From NCBI GenBank assembly GCA_002083775.1, contig MTEI01000012.1, forward strand, positions 1-64,000: a DNA stretch of 64,000 nucleotides. Reading direction: 5' to 3'. Below, piece after piece: positions 17,823 to 26,743 of the stretch (positions are counted from its first letter, which is position 1; the number at the start of each line of letters is the position of its first letter). The translations under genes and the position numbers were made by a program. The DNA comes from Rhodoferax ferrireducens (GTDB lineage: Bacteria > Pseudomonadota > Gammaproteobacteria > Burkholderiales > Burkholderiaceae_C). The notes under the pieces were generated by a model. It worked only from the letters and a program-made list of their open reading frames with translations, was not told where the DNA came from and ran no database searches.

Positions 17823-18208
17823 TGATGAGCCTTATTTTGAATTCCAGTCGCATCGAGCAAACCACCGATGACGGCACCTCCGGTCCCGCGACCACGATGA
17901 CCCTCACCACCGTGGTGGCCACCAGCATCAGCCGTGAGCAACCCCTGTCGGCTGCCGATCTGGCGCATGCCTGTGGCGCCGATCTGGCCTGGGTGGAAGA
18001 GTTGGTGGTGCTGGGCATTGCCGGACAAGCCAGCGCCGAGCAGACGCGCCAAGCGTGCTTTGACAGCGCCGACCTGCAATGCGCCCTGGAGGCCAGCCGC
18101 CTGCAGCGCGACTTTGGCGTGTCTCTGGACGCCGCCGCGCTGATTCTGGATTTACAGCACGAGGTGCGACGCCTCAAAGCCAGTTTGCGGGCGCAGAGCT
18201 TGTTCTGA
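17822..18208 (+). CDS. cbpM: CbpM-like chaperone modulator
   Basis: This 128-residue protein resembles the MerR-like CbpM family, which binds the CbpA J-domain and inhibits it. It has a short N-terminal extension, a helix-turn-helix-like segment (LSAADLAHACGADLAWVEELVVLG) and a C-terminal helix (LILDLQHEVRRLKASLRAQ). It overlaps the cbpA stop (TGATG), so the two are translationally coupled. Two adjacent ATGs (17822, 17825) are equally possible starts. Confidence 0.85.
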   Translation: MMSLILNSSRIEQTTDDGTSGPATTMTLTTVVATSISREQPLSAADLAHACGADLAWVEELVVLGIAGQASAEQTRQACFDSADLQCALEASRLQRDFGVSLDAAALILDLQHEVRRLKASLRAQSLF

Positions 18209-18220
18209 AAGTTTTAAGTC

Positions 18221-18275
18221 AAATTGGCCTCCAGCCCTTTATGAATAAGGGCTAGTAGCTTCTATAAAAATAGCA
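18221..18275 (+). repeat. Intergenic hairpin repeat, copy 3
   Basis: The stretch reads AAATTGGCCTCC, AGCCCTTTATGAATAAGGGCT, then AGTAGCTTCTATAAAAATAG. Stem arms are 18233-18239 and 18247-18253. It begins 12 bases after the cbpM stop and may serve as its terminator. Confidence 0.75.
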
Positions 18276-18546
18276 TCTTGTCCCGCGATGTAACGGAGCC
18301 AGGCGCGCGGCGGGGCTGCGGTCTGTTTCTGATCTGCTGATACGGTGGATTCGCTGAGAGGCCATGCTTTCTCTGAGTAAGGTTGGATGCCGTACAGACG
18401 CGTTCAAACCCCGGGTCCAATATGGGAGCCAACCATCCATTCATTGAATGCCGTAGGGGTGAGGTCGCTTTCTGGCCCAATTTTCAGGGCAGCGACACCA
18501 ATTTGAAGCATGAAAATGGTTTTTAGGATGACATTTGAGGATGTTC
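18276..18546. other. Non-coding stretch before the CPBP protease gene
   Basis: Together with the repeat just before it, this is the longest gene-free interval in the window (about 340 bases). I see no gene with family resemblance. It holds a small palindrome CATTCA T TGAATG near 18440 and the ribosome-binding site GAGG at 18537-18540 for the next gene. Confidence 0.5.
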
Positions 18547-19380
18547 ATGCCAATGACTGTGTCGAGGCGCCATGCGTCAAGCTTGGGCAGCCAACTGCTT
18601 GCATTCTTCGTGTTGACATTTGCTTGGTCCTGGTCTTTCTGGCTGATGTCGGCGCTGGTGAATGGGCGGTCGCAGGTTCTGGTGAGTGGGCTGTTCATTG
18701 TGGGTGGCTTTGGACCCGGATTCGCAGCCGTCGCCGTGGTTGGTTACAGCGAGGGTCTTCGGGGCTTGCGCCAATGGTTGACTCGGTGTCTCCAATGGCA
18801 GCAGCGATGGCTCTGGATGGCACTCGCTTTTTTCTTTCCCATGATATTCATGGGCCTGGCGCTTGCGGCGCATGTGGCGCTGGGTGGCACTTTGCTAGCG
18901 TCGCCGGCAGCCGGGCATCTTCTGCTGGCGGTGGTGAACTTCCCCTTGGTCTTCTTGGTGGGAGGCCCGCTTGGCGAAGAGTTCGGATGGCGTGGTTACG
19001 CCTTGCCCCTGATGCAGCAACGCCTGGGCTGGCGTGCCACGAGCTTGTTGCTGGGGGTTGTTTGGGCCGTCTGGCACCTGCCGCTGTTCTGGATTGCGGG
19101 CACGGCCCAAAGTCACATGCCCGCGGGGTTGTTCTTGCTCAGCGTTGTCGCCTCGTCTGTGACGTTTGCCTGGCTGTTCAATCGCTCGAATGCCAGTGTG
19201 CTGCCCTGCCTGGTGCTTCACACGGCTGTGAATGCCTGGGCGACGGTCATCCCTTTCATGGTGAAGCCAGACGGCAGCAACCTGCGGCCATTTCAGTTCG
19301 CGGTTGGCCTGCTCGTTGTCACGGCAATGGCGATGTTGTTCACGCGCGACCCTGCGGCAGCAGGCCGTGGGAGCGCGTGA
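18547..19380 (+). CDS. CPBP-family intramembrane glutamic endopeptidase
   Basis: This membrane protein of 277 residues has several hydrophobic helices. The CPBP (Abi/CAAX-like) motifs are present: EEFGWRGYALP (E-E-x-x-x-R), a second-motif His in VWAVWHLPLFW, and a third-motif segment with His-Thr-Ala-Val-Asn. Such proteins process membrane substrates; the substrate here is unknown. GAGG lies six bases before ATG 18547. Upstream in-frame starts at 18535 (TTG) and 18541 (ATG) are less well placed. Confidence 0.88.
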   Translation: MPMTVSRRHASSLGSQLLAFFVLTFAWSWSFWLMSALVNGRSQVLVSGLFIVGGFGPGFAAVAVVGYSEGLRGLRQWLTRCLQWQQRWLWMALAFFFPMIFMGLALAAHVALGGTLLASPAAGHLLLAVVNFPLVFLVGGPLGEEFGWRGYALPLMQQRLGWRATSLLLGVVWAVWHLPLFWIAGTAQSHMPAGLFLLSVVASSVTFAWLFNRSNASVLPCLVLHTAVNAWATVIPFMVKPDGSNLRPFQFAVGLLVVTAMAMLFTRDPAAAGRGSA

Positions 19381-19410
19381 ATTTCATGGCACTGTTTTTT
19401 CATTTGGCTT

Positions 19411-19476
19411 GAATCAAACAGGGTTGCAGCCCTTTATTTGCAAAGGATTTAAGCTATATTAAAAATAGCATAAAAA
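19411..19476 (+). repeat. Intergenic hairpin repeat, copy 4 (degenerate)
   Basis: The order of landmarks is kept (CAAACAGGGTTGCAGCCCTTT, then AAAGGATTTAAGCTATATTAAAAATAG), but the inner stem is eroded. It lies between the convergent CPBP and phosphatase genes. Confidence 0.6.
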
Positions 19477-19479
19477 TCT

Positions 19480-20118
19480 TCAGGTGATCGCCTCATCCAG
19501 GCTGCCGTTCTCCAGATGCGAGGTATCGGCCCAGCCCACCAGCGTGAAGCCTTCTGGCGTCCACAGCAGGCGGTTGATGGCGGCGTTGCCCAAGTGCCAG
19601 GCGCGCGGGGCCTGCAACTCCTGGCCGGTGGCCAGGCGGTACAGCATGTCCATCACCCCGCCGTGCGCCACCAGCACAATCTGGCCACCGATGTGGCGTG
19701 CGGCCAGGCTGGAGGCGGTGGTGAGCACGCGCTCACGCATGGTGCGCAGCGATTCGCCGCCCGGCGGCGCCCAGTCGGGCACACGTTTGCGCCACTGCTG
19801 TGACAGGTCGGGCCAGATGGCCTCGATCTCGGCGTAGGTTTTGCCCTCAAACTCGCCAAAGCCGCGTTCGCGCAGGCCGGTGTGCGCGGTGAGCGGGCAG
19901 CCAGCCACCTCGGCAATGGTCTGGGCGGTTTGCCAGGCACGCAGCAGGTCGCTGGCGTAGATGGCGTCCACCGATTCGTCAGCTAGCGCTTGTGCCACGC
20001 GGCGGGCTTGCCACAGGCCGACGTCGTTCAGGGCAATATCCAGGTGGCCCTGCAGGCGGGTGTCGACGTTCCAGGCGGTTTCCCCGTGGCGGATGGCGAT
20101 GATGCGGGTGGCTTGCAT
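19480..20118 (-). CDS. Histidine phosphatase family protein (GpmB/CobC-like)
   Basis: This 212-residue protein belongs to the phosphoglycerate-mutase-like superfamily. The phospho-acceptor motif is IRHGETAWN (residues 9-17) and the second catalytic His lies in VLVAHGGVMDML. The family includes GpmB, CobC and general phosphatases; nothing here fixes the substrate. The gene is 9 bases downstream of the GGDEF-EAL gene stop on the same strand, so it may be the last gene of that operon. Confidence 0.87.
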   Translation of the reverse strand: MQATRIIAIRHGETAWNVDTRLQGHLDIALNDVGLWQARRVAQALADESVDAIYASDLLRAWQTAQTIAEVAGCPLTAHTGLRERGFGEFEGKTYAEIEAIWPDLSQQWRKRVPDWAPPGGESLRTMRERVLTTASSLAARHIGGQIVLVAHGGVMDMLYRLATGQELQAPRAWHLGNAAINRLLWTPEGFTLVGWADTSHLENGSLDEAIT

Positions 20119-20127
20119 GGATGCGGT

Positions 20128-22542
20128 TCAGCTCAGGGGCTTGGGCAGGCTGCGCATCAGGGCTTCAAATTGGTCTGCGGGCAGGCCCGGTGCGCATAAA
20201 AAACCCTGAAACGACTCGCAGCCCAGGCTGGCCAAATAGTCGCGCTGGGCGGTGGTTTCTACCCCTTCAGCCACCACCTTGAGCTTGAGTCCGCGCGCCA
20301 TGCCGATGGTGGCGCTCACAATGGCGCGGTCACTCTCGTCATCGGGCAGGCCGGTGACAAAGGAGCGATCGATCTTGAGCTTGGAAATAGGAAACCGCTT
20401 CAGGTAGGCCAGGCTGGAGTAACCGGTGCCAAAGTCGTCAATTGACAGCGCCACGCCCAACGCGGCCAGTGCGTGCAGGCGACCCAGGGTCTCGTTGGCG
20501 TCCTGGATCAGGATCGACTCGGTCAGCTCCAGTTCCAGCAAATGCGGCGCTAGACCGGCAATGCCGATCACGGCCGCCACAATGTCGACAAAATCCGGCT
20601 GCTGGAACTGCAGCGCCGACACATTGATCGACACCGTCACCGGCGTGCCCTGGTTCTGCCACAGCGTGGCTTGGCGCACGGCTTCTTCCAGCACCCAGTT
20701 GCCAATGGTGGTGATGAAGCCCGATTCTTCGGCCAGCGGAATAAACAGACCGGGCGAGACCACACCCAACTCGTCATCGGTCCAGCGAATCAGGGCCTCG
20801 GTGCCCTGCAGGCTGCCACAGGCCAGCGAGATCTGTGGCTGGTAATGCAGACGGAACAAGTTGCGTTCCATGGCCTGGCGCATGGCATGGTCCATCTTGA
20901 TATGTGACAGCAGGTCCACGTTCATCTGCGGTTGGTAAAACCGGAAGCTGCCCCTGCCGCGCGCCTTGACCAGGTACATGGCGGTGTCGGCGCATTTGAT
21001 CAGGGTATCCAGGGTTTTGCCGTCTTCGGGGTACAGCGCAATGCCGATGCTGCAGCCCACCGAAAACTGGATGTCGTCCATCTGGAACGTCTGGCCCATG
21101 GTTTCCAGAACGCGCTGCGCCAGCACCTCGGCACCGCGGCCATCGACCTCCTGCAAGAAGATCACAAATTCGTCGCCACCCAGGCGGCACAGGGTGTCGG
21201 TATCGCGCAGGCAGCCCTGCAGCCGCTGTGCCACATCTACCAGCACCCGGTCGCCAAAATTGTGGCCCATCGAGTCGTTGATGTTCTTGAAGCGGTCCAG
21301 ATCGATGAAAAACACGCCGCATTCGCCACCGTTGCGCTCGGCCACGCGCAGCGCAAACTCGGCCCGTTGCGACAGCAGCAGGCGGTTGGGCAGGCCGGTG
21401 AGCACGTCGTTGTAAGCCAGTTGCTCGATGCGTTTTTGCGCCGCGTGCTCTTCTGTCAGGTCGCGGAAAAAACCGATGCTGTGCGACACCTGGCCCTGGT
21501 CGTTGCGCAGCAGCACCCAAGACGCCTGCACGGCGCAGGCACTCAGGTCCTGCTGACGGATCCAGAGCTGGCCGCGCCAGAAGCCGTGCTCAATCAGCCG
21601 GGTGGCGACGTTGGTTAACAGCTCAGGGTCTTGCGGGTCATAAAAAAAGTCTTTGGGCGAGGCCCCCAACAGCTTCTCGGCCGGGCACTGTGTCAGGCCA
21701 ACACAGGCCGGGTTGACTGCCAGAATCGTGAAATCAGGGCGGGTGATGAAGATGGCTTCCAGGCTCGACTCAAACACCTTGGCCGCCAGCTTGAGCTGTG
21801 ACTCGGCCGCCAGGCTGTGGGTGATGTCGCGATACGAAAACACCCGCCCGGTGGGCTGGCCGCGGCTGTATTGGGGCCGGGTGACGCGCTCCAGCACGCG
21901 CGCGCTGGTTAGCACCAGGATGTCAGCCGCCTCCAGCAGCGGGTTGTCGGCAATTTCCTGCAGCCGTTGCGCGTAGAGCGGCCCGTCGCTCACTTGGCTG
22001 GCCAGATGGGCATACAGCGCCGCGTCGTCGCGGCTGAGCAGCAAGGCTTCGGGCACGGCCCACAACTCGGCAAAGTGCCGGTTGTAATTGCGAATGCCGC
22101 CCGCCAAGTCGCTCACCAGAATGCCATCAGCGGTGGATTCCAGTGTGGCGCGCAGTTCGGCAACCCGTTGTTCCAGTTCGTCTTCGGTGCTGCGCTGCTG
22201 GCGCAGATCCCGGATGCCCACCAGGTAGACTGAGCGGTCGGCCTCGGGCCAGACCAGGCTGACGCGGCGCTCCACTGCCACGGCGACACCGTCCACACCG
22301 CGCAGCAAGGTTTCGGAGTGGATGCTCTCGGTCAGCCCAGCAGCCACGTCTTCCCAGAAAAACTGGTCTTCTGGCGTAGCGGTGAGTTCAATGGCCGGTT
22401 TGCCCACCATGTCTTGCCGGGCCAGGCCCAGCAAGTCGCAGGCGGCCTGGTTCACCGCCAGAATGCGCAGGTCCACCGGGTCCACCAGCCAGACCGATTC
22501 GAGCAAGCCTTCGATCAATGGCCGCCAGACCACGCGCGTCAT
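20128..22542 (-). CDS. PAS-GGDEF-EAL cyclic-di-GMP signalling protein
   Basis: This 804-residue cytosolic protein starts with about three PAS-type domains (roughly residues 5-110, 130-245, 250-375). The GGDEF domain has an intact RLGGDEF motif near residue 465 and the EAL domain runs from about 545. EAL motifs are intact: TEALIRW, ELTESIL, IDDFGTGYSSL and VVAEGVET. Both domains therefore look catalytically competent, so the protein may both make and degrade c-di-GMP. Its start overlaps the HD-GYP gene stop by 4 bases. Confidence 0.93.
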   Translation of the reverse strand: MTRVVWRPLIEGLLESVWLVDPVDLRILAVNQAACDLLGLARQDMVGKPAIELTATPEDQFFWEDVAAGLTESIHSETLLRGVDGVAVAVERRVSLVWPEADRSVYLVGIRDLRQQRSTEDELEQRVAELRATLESTADGILVSDLAGGIRNYNRHFAELWAVPEALLLSRDDAALYAHLASQVSDGPLYAQRLQEIADNPLLEAADILVLTSARVLERVTRPQYSRGQPTGRVFSYRDITHSLAAESQLKLAAKVFESSLEAIFITRPDFTILAVNPACVGLTQCPAEKLLGASPKDFFYDPQDPELLTNVATRLIEHGFWRGQLWIRQQDLSACAVQASWVLLRNDQGQVSHSIGFFRDLTEEHAAQKRIEQLAYNDVLTGLPNRLLLSQRAEFALRVAERNGGECGVFFIDLDRFKNINDSMGHNFGDRVLVDVAQRLQGCLRDTDTLCRLGGDEFVIFLQEVDGRGAEVLAQRVLETMGQTFQMDDIQFSVGCSIGIALYPEDGKTLDTLIKCADTAMYLVKARGRGSFRFYQPQMNVDLLSHIKMDHAMRQAMERNLFRLHYQPQISLACGSLQGTEALIRWTDDELGVVSPGLFIPLAEESGFITTIGNWVLEEAVRQATLWQNQGTPVTVSINVSALQFQQPDFVDIVAAVIGIAGLAPHLLELELTESILIQDANETLGRLHALAALGVALSIDDFGTGYSSLAYLKRFPISKLKIDRSFVTGLPDDESDRAIVSATIGMARGLKLKVVAEGVETTAQRDYLASLGCESFQGFLCAPGLPADQFEALMRSLPKPLS

Positions 22543-23843
22543 GGCGCCACCTCGGGCAGTGGGGCATCCATGGAACGCTCAAAAAAGTAGCAGATGCGCT
22601 GGCGTGGTGACAGGTAGTCCATGGCGGCACGCGGCAGGCTGGCGGGTTTGAGGCTGCGCTTGATGCTCAGTTCGGGGGCGGCTTCCAGGTCGAGGATCAG
22701 CGCTTCGTGCTTGGGCACCCGGGTATCAAAAACGATGATTCTGGGCTTGAGCGGCCGCGACGAGTTGACCGACACCACCATGGCGTAACGCTCATCTGCC
22801 AGTTGCACCACCGAGCCCGGTGGGTACACGCCCATCATGCGGATGAAGCCGCCCAGCACGGTGGCATCGAACCGGCTTTTGAACTGCGCAAAGATCAGCG
22901 CCAGCGCCTCATGCGGGGTGACCGCAGCACTTGGGCGGCTCGGGTTGCACAGGTTTTCATAGCGGTTGACCAGCGCCAGAATCTTCGCGGGCAGCGACAT
23001 GGCATCACCCTTGAGCCGGGCCGGGAAGCCGCTGCCATCGACCATTTCATGGTGCTGCGCGATGGCCAGCAGGGCACCGGGGGGCAGGCCCATGCGCTGG
23101 CCCAGCATCACGCCTTGGGCTACATGGGTCTGGTAAGCCTTGAGCTCGTGAGCGGAGAAGCTGTCGTCGAGCCAGCGCACCCGTTCGGGCAACTCGGACT
23201 TGCCGATGTCATGCAAAAACGCCGCCAGACCCAGATCACCCATGTCGGGCGCATCGAGCCCCAATTGTTTGCCCAGCAGCAGTGAGATGATGCTGATGTT
23301 GACCGGGTGCAAGGCCACTTTGTCGCCCATACCGTCAGACAGCAGGCGAATCGCGGTTTCGCTGGCCCCCAGCATCTCCCCCACATACCCGTTCACCAAG
23401 GTCTGGCATTGCGTCATCACCTCCTGCGGTTTGCTGTGCACCTGCTCCAGGGCCTGTTTGTATTGGCGCACGGTTTGGCCAAACCGCCGTTCACACATGG
23501 CCAGATCGCGCTGCTGGGCTGACAAGGCTTCAGCGCGTTGCTTGCGCTGCAGTTGCTCCCGGGCGGCGCGCTGGGCAGGGGTGTTGTCATTGACCAGGGC
23601 CGCCTGCTCGTCTGCCACGGGCTGCGTTGGCGCCACGGCCTGGTTTGGGGGCGGGTCGCTTTTGGCGGGAACGTAGCGAACCTGTTTGCGCCCGAGACCC
23701 CGAATGATCTCAATTTGCCGCTCGGAAGTGATCTTGAAGCTGCCCGTGGGAAACGGATGCGCCATCCAGCCCAGTTCAAGCTCGATGTACATGCCTGGCT
23801 GCAACCGATCGATATCAATGACTTGGGAGGGGGCTTCTTCCAT
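22539..23843 (-). CDS. HD-GYP domain c-di-GMP phosphodiesterase
   Basis: This 434-residue protein has an N-terminal DUF3391-like region (VIDIDRLQPGMYIELELGW), a charged linker, and an HD-GYP domain from about residue 190. HD is seen in FLHDIGKSELP. The signature HHEMVDGSGFP has S-G-F-P where many members have G-Y-P. ATG 23843 gives the family N-terminus (MEEAPSQVIDID). An upstream in-frame ATG at 23927 would add 28 Cys-rich residues of no recognisable kind. It forms an operon with the GGDEF-EAL gene. Confidence 0.9.
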   Translation of the reverse strand: MEEAPSQVIDIDRLQPGMYIELELGWMAHPFPTGSFKITSERQIEIIRGLGRKQVRYVPAKSDPPPNQAVAPTQPVADEQAALVNDNTPAQRAAREQLQRKQRAEALSAQQRDLAMCERRFGQTVRQYKQALEQVHSKPQEVMTQCQTLVNGYVGEMLGASETAIRLLSDGMGDKVALHPVNISIISLLLGKQLGLDAPDMGDLGLAAFLHDIGKSELPERVRWLDDSFSAHELKAYQTHVAQGVMLGQRMGLPPGALLAIAQHHEMVDGSGFPARLKGDAMSLPAKILALVNRYENLCNPSRPSAAVTPHEALALIFAQFKSRFDATVLGGFIRMMGVYPPGSVVQLADERYAMVVSVNSSRPLKPRIIVFDTRVPKHEALILDLEAAPELSIKRSLKPASLPRAAMDYLSPRQRICYFFERSMDAPLPEVAP

Positions 23844-23968
23844 GTTCGGGTAACAAGACGGTGGACACTTTGGAAACACCTGGCAACGATTGCTGTTCAC
23901 GCATGAGCGATCATACAAACGAATCATGCCCTAAAGGGCATTCAAGCGCCGAAACCGGTGTTGGCGGT

Positions 23969-24553
23969 CTAACGCGGCACTTCAATATTCACGCGGCGCT
24001 CGCCCGCGGGCGGGTTGGGAAAACCCTGCAATGCGGCGTCCAGCATGGCGGGCAGAATCGCGTCGCTGTCCGACCAGGGGCCCTCGTGTACCGCACGTGA
24101 CTCAAACACCACCGCTTGTGTGGCGCGCTCGCGCATCACCAGGCCCACCTCGCGCCAGTAACTGGTGCGCGCATCCAGCCCCGGAAACAGCGCACCGCTG
24201 CCAACAGATATGCCGCCGTTGCCAAACATCCAGCCCATGTTCCAACCCAGGGCCGGACGGTCCAGCACAGTTTGTTGCGCACGCTGGATGGCCGACACCT
24301 GCACGCTGTAGCGGGCTGCACTGTCGTCGCGTACCAAGCCCACTTTGGCCAAGGCCTGCTCGGTCAAAGCTTCCAGGTGTTGCTGCGGCGCCGGGTTGGC
24401 TTGCTGCGAGGGCAGGCGCTCAAAGCGGTAGCGGCTGCCTGCAGGTACAGTGCTCGGCGCAAAACTGTTCACCTGGCTGTCCACCAGCCGCACACCGGCG
24501 CAGCCGGTCAGCAAGGAAGCTATGAAAAATAGAGCTATCAGCGCTTTATTCAT
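23969..24553 (-). CDS. DUF4136-type lipoprotein
   Basis: This 194-residue predicted lipoprotein has the lipobox SLLTGC with Cys18. The remainder resembles the DUF4136 family of envelope lipoproteins (function unknown). Its start codon and most of the signal-peptide codons (MNKALIALFFIAS) are made of the intergenic hairpin repeat. This suggests either that the repeat inserted at the gene's 5' end or that it was recruited as signal-peptide sequence. It follows ttcA by 24 bases on the same strand. Confidence 0.75.
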   Translation of the reverse strand: MNKALIALFFIASLLTGCAGVRLVDSQVNSFAPSTVPAGSRYRFERLPSQQANPAPQQHLEALTEQALAKVGLVRDDSAARYSVQVSAIQRAQQTVLDRPALGWNMGWMFGNGGISVGSGALFPGLDARTSYWREVGLVMRERATQAVVFESRAVHEGPWSDSDAILPAMLDAALQGFPNPPAGERRVNIEVPR

Positions 24554-24578
24554 AAGGGCTAGAGGCCTATTTAGTGTT
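24518..24578 (-). repeat. Hairpin repeat, copy 5, forming the 5' end of a lipoprotein gene
   Basis: On the minus strand this reads AATAGGCCTCTAGCCCTTATG, then AATAAAGCGCTGATAGCTC, then TATTTTTCATAGCTT. All the landmarks of the repeat are present, with one stem arm changed to AGCGCT. The ATG at 24553-24551 is inside the stem-loop and starts the lipoprotein. Confidence 0.75.
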
Positions 24579-25474
24579 TAAATGCTTGACGCCACCACCG
24601 GGATGCCCGGCCGTGTCGGCAAGGGAAAGGGCTCCTCGTCAAACACTTTATCGCCATCGGCATCGGCTTGTCCAGTGATCTGGATGTTTTGGAAGTCGTG
24701 CCGCTGGCGGTCCATCAGGTGCGAGGGCACCAAGTTTTGCAGTGCGGTGAACATGGTCTCGGTGCGGCCGGGGTACTGGCGCTCCCAGGCGTGCATCATG
24801 CGCTTGATTTCCTGGCGCTGCAGATTCTCTTGACTGCCACACAGACTGCATGGAATTAGCGGGAACTGGCGGTGTTTTGCCCAGGCAATCAGGTCTTTTT
24901 CAGCCACATTGGCCAGCGGGCGGATGACGATGTGGCCACCGTCGTCACTCACCAGCTTGGGCGGCATGCCCTTGAGCTTGCCGGCAAAAAACATATTCAA
25001 AAAGAAGGTGTGCAACATGTCGTCGCGGTGGTGGCCGAGGGCGATTTTGGTGATTTTCAGCTCATCGGCGACGCGGTACAAAATGCCGCGGCGCAGTCGG
25101 CTGCACAGGCTGCACATGGTTTTGCCCTCGGGCACCACCTGCTTGACGATGCTGTAGGTGTCTTGCGTCTCGATGTGGAACTCGATGCCGAGTTGGCTCA
25201 GATACGCGGGCAGGATGTGGGCCGGAAAGCCGGGCTGCTTCTGGTCCAGGTTCACGGCGACGATGTCAAAGTGGATGGGCGCGCGCTTTTGCAGCTTGAG
25301 CAGGATGTCCAACAGGCCAAAGCTGTCCTTGCCGCCGCTGATGCAGACCATCACCCGGTCCCCTTCTTCAATCATGTTGAAGTCGATGATGGCCTGGCCC
25401 ACCTGGCGGCACAGGCGTTTTTCGAGTTTGTGGGCTTCGCGCGCGGCGCGCAGGGTCGCTTCGTGTTGGGTCAT
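24578..25474 (-). CDS. ttcA: tRNA 2-thiocytidine(32) synthetase TtcA
   Basis: This 298-residue PP-loop enzyme thiolates cytidine-32 in tRNA. The PP-loop motif [10 protein letters not shown] and the Cys pairs CSLC (in [11 protein letters not shown]) and CSLC (in [10 protein letters not shown]), which hold the iron-sulfur cluster, are intact. I chose ATG 25474, which overlaps the folB stop (ATGA), over the GTG two codons upstream. Confidence 0.96.
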   Translation of the reverse strand: MTQHEATLRAAREAHKLEKRLCRQVGQAIIDFNMIEEGDRVMVCISGGKDSFGLLDILLKLQKRAPIHFDIVAVNLDQKQPGFPAHILPAYLSQLGIEFHIETQDTYSIVKQVVPEGKTMCSLCSRLRRGILYRVADELKITKIALGHHRDDMLHTFFLNMFFAGKLKGMPPKLVSDDGGHIVIRPLANVAEKDLIAWAKHRQFPLIPCSLCGSQENLQRQEIKRMMHAWERQYPGRTETMFTALQNLVPSHLMDRQRHDFQNIQITGQADADGDKVFDEEPFPLPTRPGIPVVASSI

Positions 25475-25848
25475 GACCACTGCCCGGTTTCCATGCGGAT
25501 CGCCACTTCACAGTCGGTGAAGATCTCCAGTTTGGCAATTTTGACGCGTACGCCTTTCACGTTGGGCAGGCGCATCAGGCGGTTGCAGAGCTTGCCGATC
25601 AGCGTTTCCAGCAGGTTCACGTGTTCGGCGGTGCATTCGTCGATGATGATTTTGCGCACCTTGCGGTAGTCCAGCACATGGGTGATGTCGTCATCAGCGG
25701 GCAGCAGCGGTTGCAACCCCAAGTTGAGTTCGGCGTCGACCTGAATCGGCTGCGGGGCCGTTTTTTCGGCTTCCAGGATGCCCAGGTTGGCATCAAAACG
25801 CAGCCCGGTGAGGGTCAGGGTCTGCAGGCCCGTGGTGTAGGTGGCCAT
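25471..25848 (-). CDS. folB: Dihydroneopterin aldolase FolB
   Basis: This 125-residue enzyme of folate synthesis converts dihydroneopterin to 6-hydroxymethyl-dihydropterin. It matches the FolB pattern: the N-terminal [21 protein letters not shown] carries the substrate-binding Glu, and [13 protein letters not shown] and [12 protein letters not shown] follow. It lies downstream of the FolM-like reductase and is translationally coupled to ttcA. Confidence 0.92.
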   Translation of the reverse strand: MATYTTGLQTLTLTGLRFDANLGILEAEKTAPQPIQVDAELNLGLQPLLPADDDITHVLDYRKVRKIIIDECTAEHVNLLETLIGKLCNRLMRLPNVKGVRVKIAKLEIFTDCEVAIRMETGQWS

Positions 25849-25937
25849 GGAGGGTGTGTCGCTTGTTGGTCAAGGGTTGAAAAGGGAGGAGCGCAAGGGC
25901 AGCGGCCAGGCAAGTCAGGCCGCCGTGCCGGGGCGCC

Positions 25938-26723
25938 TTACATCAGCGAGAAGTCGCGCTCAAACTTCATCAGGTGCTGGCCGCCGTCCACCAGCAGGGT
26001 AGTGCCGGTGATGGAGTTGTTGTTGAGTGCAAACGCCACCGTGGCGGCCACGTCGGCCGCCGTACTGGAGTGGCCCAGCGGTGACATCTTGTGCAACATG
26101 TCGAACTTTTCTGAGCTCAGCATGTGGCTGGTCAGCGTCAGCCCCGGGGCCACGCCAACCACGCGCAGTCGTGGCGCCAGTTCAATGGCCAGCATGGTGT
26201 TGGCTGCCTCCAACGCCGCTTTGGACAGGGTGTAGCTCATGAAATCCGGGTTCTGGTTCCACAGTTTCTGGTCCAGCAGGTTGACGATGGTGCCGCGCGC
26301 CGCATCGCCTTGGCTTTTCAGGTGCTCAAAAAGCGCGTGGCTCAACAAAACGGCGGCACCGGCGTTGGAGCGCACATGTTTTTCCAGCGCGGCAAAGGTG
26401 AAGGTAGCAGAGGTGTCGTGCTCAAAGGTGGAGGCGCTGTTCACCAGCGCGTCGACATGGCCAAATTCCGCGATCACCGTGGGCAGCAGGTTGCGCACCG
26501 CTGTCTCATTGGCCAGATTGGCACGAAAAGAGGCACAAGCCCCCGCCAGTCTTTTACAGTCTGCTACGGTTTTTGCTGCGTCTTCAACAGAATCGCGGTA
26601 ATGCACGGCCACCCGCCAGCCCTCTTTGGCCAGCAGCAGGGCAATCTCTCGGCCCAGGCGCTTGGCAGCGCCGGTGATCAGAACCGTACGCGGGCGCAGG
26701 GTGGGGGTGAGATCGGTGGACAT
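25938..26723 (-). CDS. SDR oxidoreductase, FolM/pteridine-reductase-like
   Basis: This 261-residue short-chain dehydrogenase has nucleotide-binding motif TGAAKRLGR, the arginine-containing form seen in pteridine reductases and FolM, which favour NADPH. The active-site Tyr-x-x-x-Lys is YTLSK and NSAS replaces the usual NNAG. Position upstream of folB supports a role in reduced-pterin metabolism, but that is inference from context. Its start is only 20 bases from the divergent midA start. Confidence 0.85.
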   Translation of the reverse strand: MSTDLTPTLRPRTVLITGAAKRLGREIALLLAKEGWRVAVHYRDSVEDAAKTVADCKRLAGACASFRANLANETAVRNLLPTVIAEFGHVDALVNSASTFEHDTSATFTFAALEKHVRSNAGAAVLLSHALFEHLKSQGDAARGTIVNLLDQKLWNQNPDFMSYTLSKAALEAANTMLAIELAPRLRVVGVAPGLTLTSHMLSSEKFDMLHKMSPLGHSSTAADVAATVAFALNNNSITGTTLLVDGGQHLMKFERDFSLM

Positions 26724-26743
26724 TCGGGGACAATCCGCAGGTT

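Noticed and set aside
18395..18440. tRNA-like T-loop (GTTCAAACC) near 18400
   Set aside because: Neighbouring bases do not pair to form a T-arm, and no acceptor or anticodon arm fits.
26521..26580. Possible further copy of the hairpin repeat within the FolM-like gene
   Set aside because: Only the terms GGC..AGCCCCC..GCTACGG resemble the repeat; the stem and spacing are missing, so it is likely chance.
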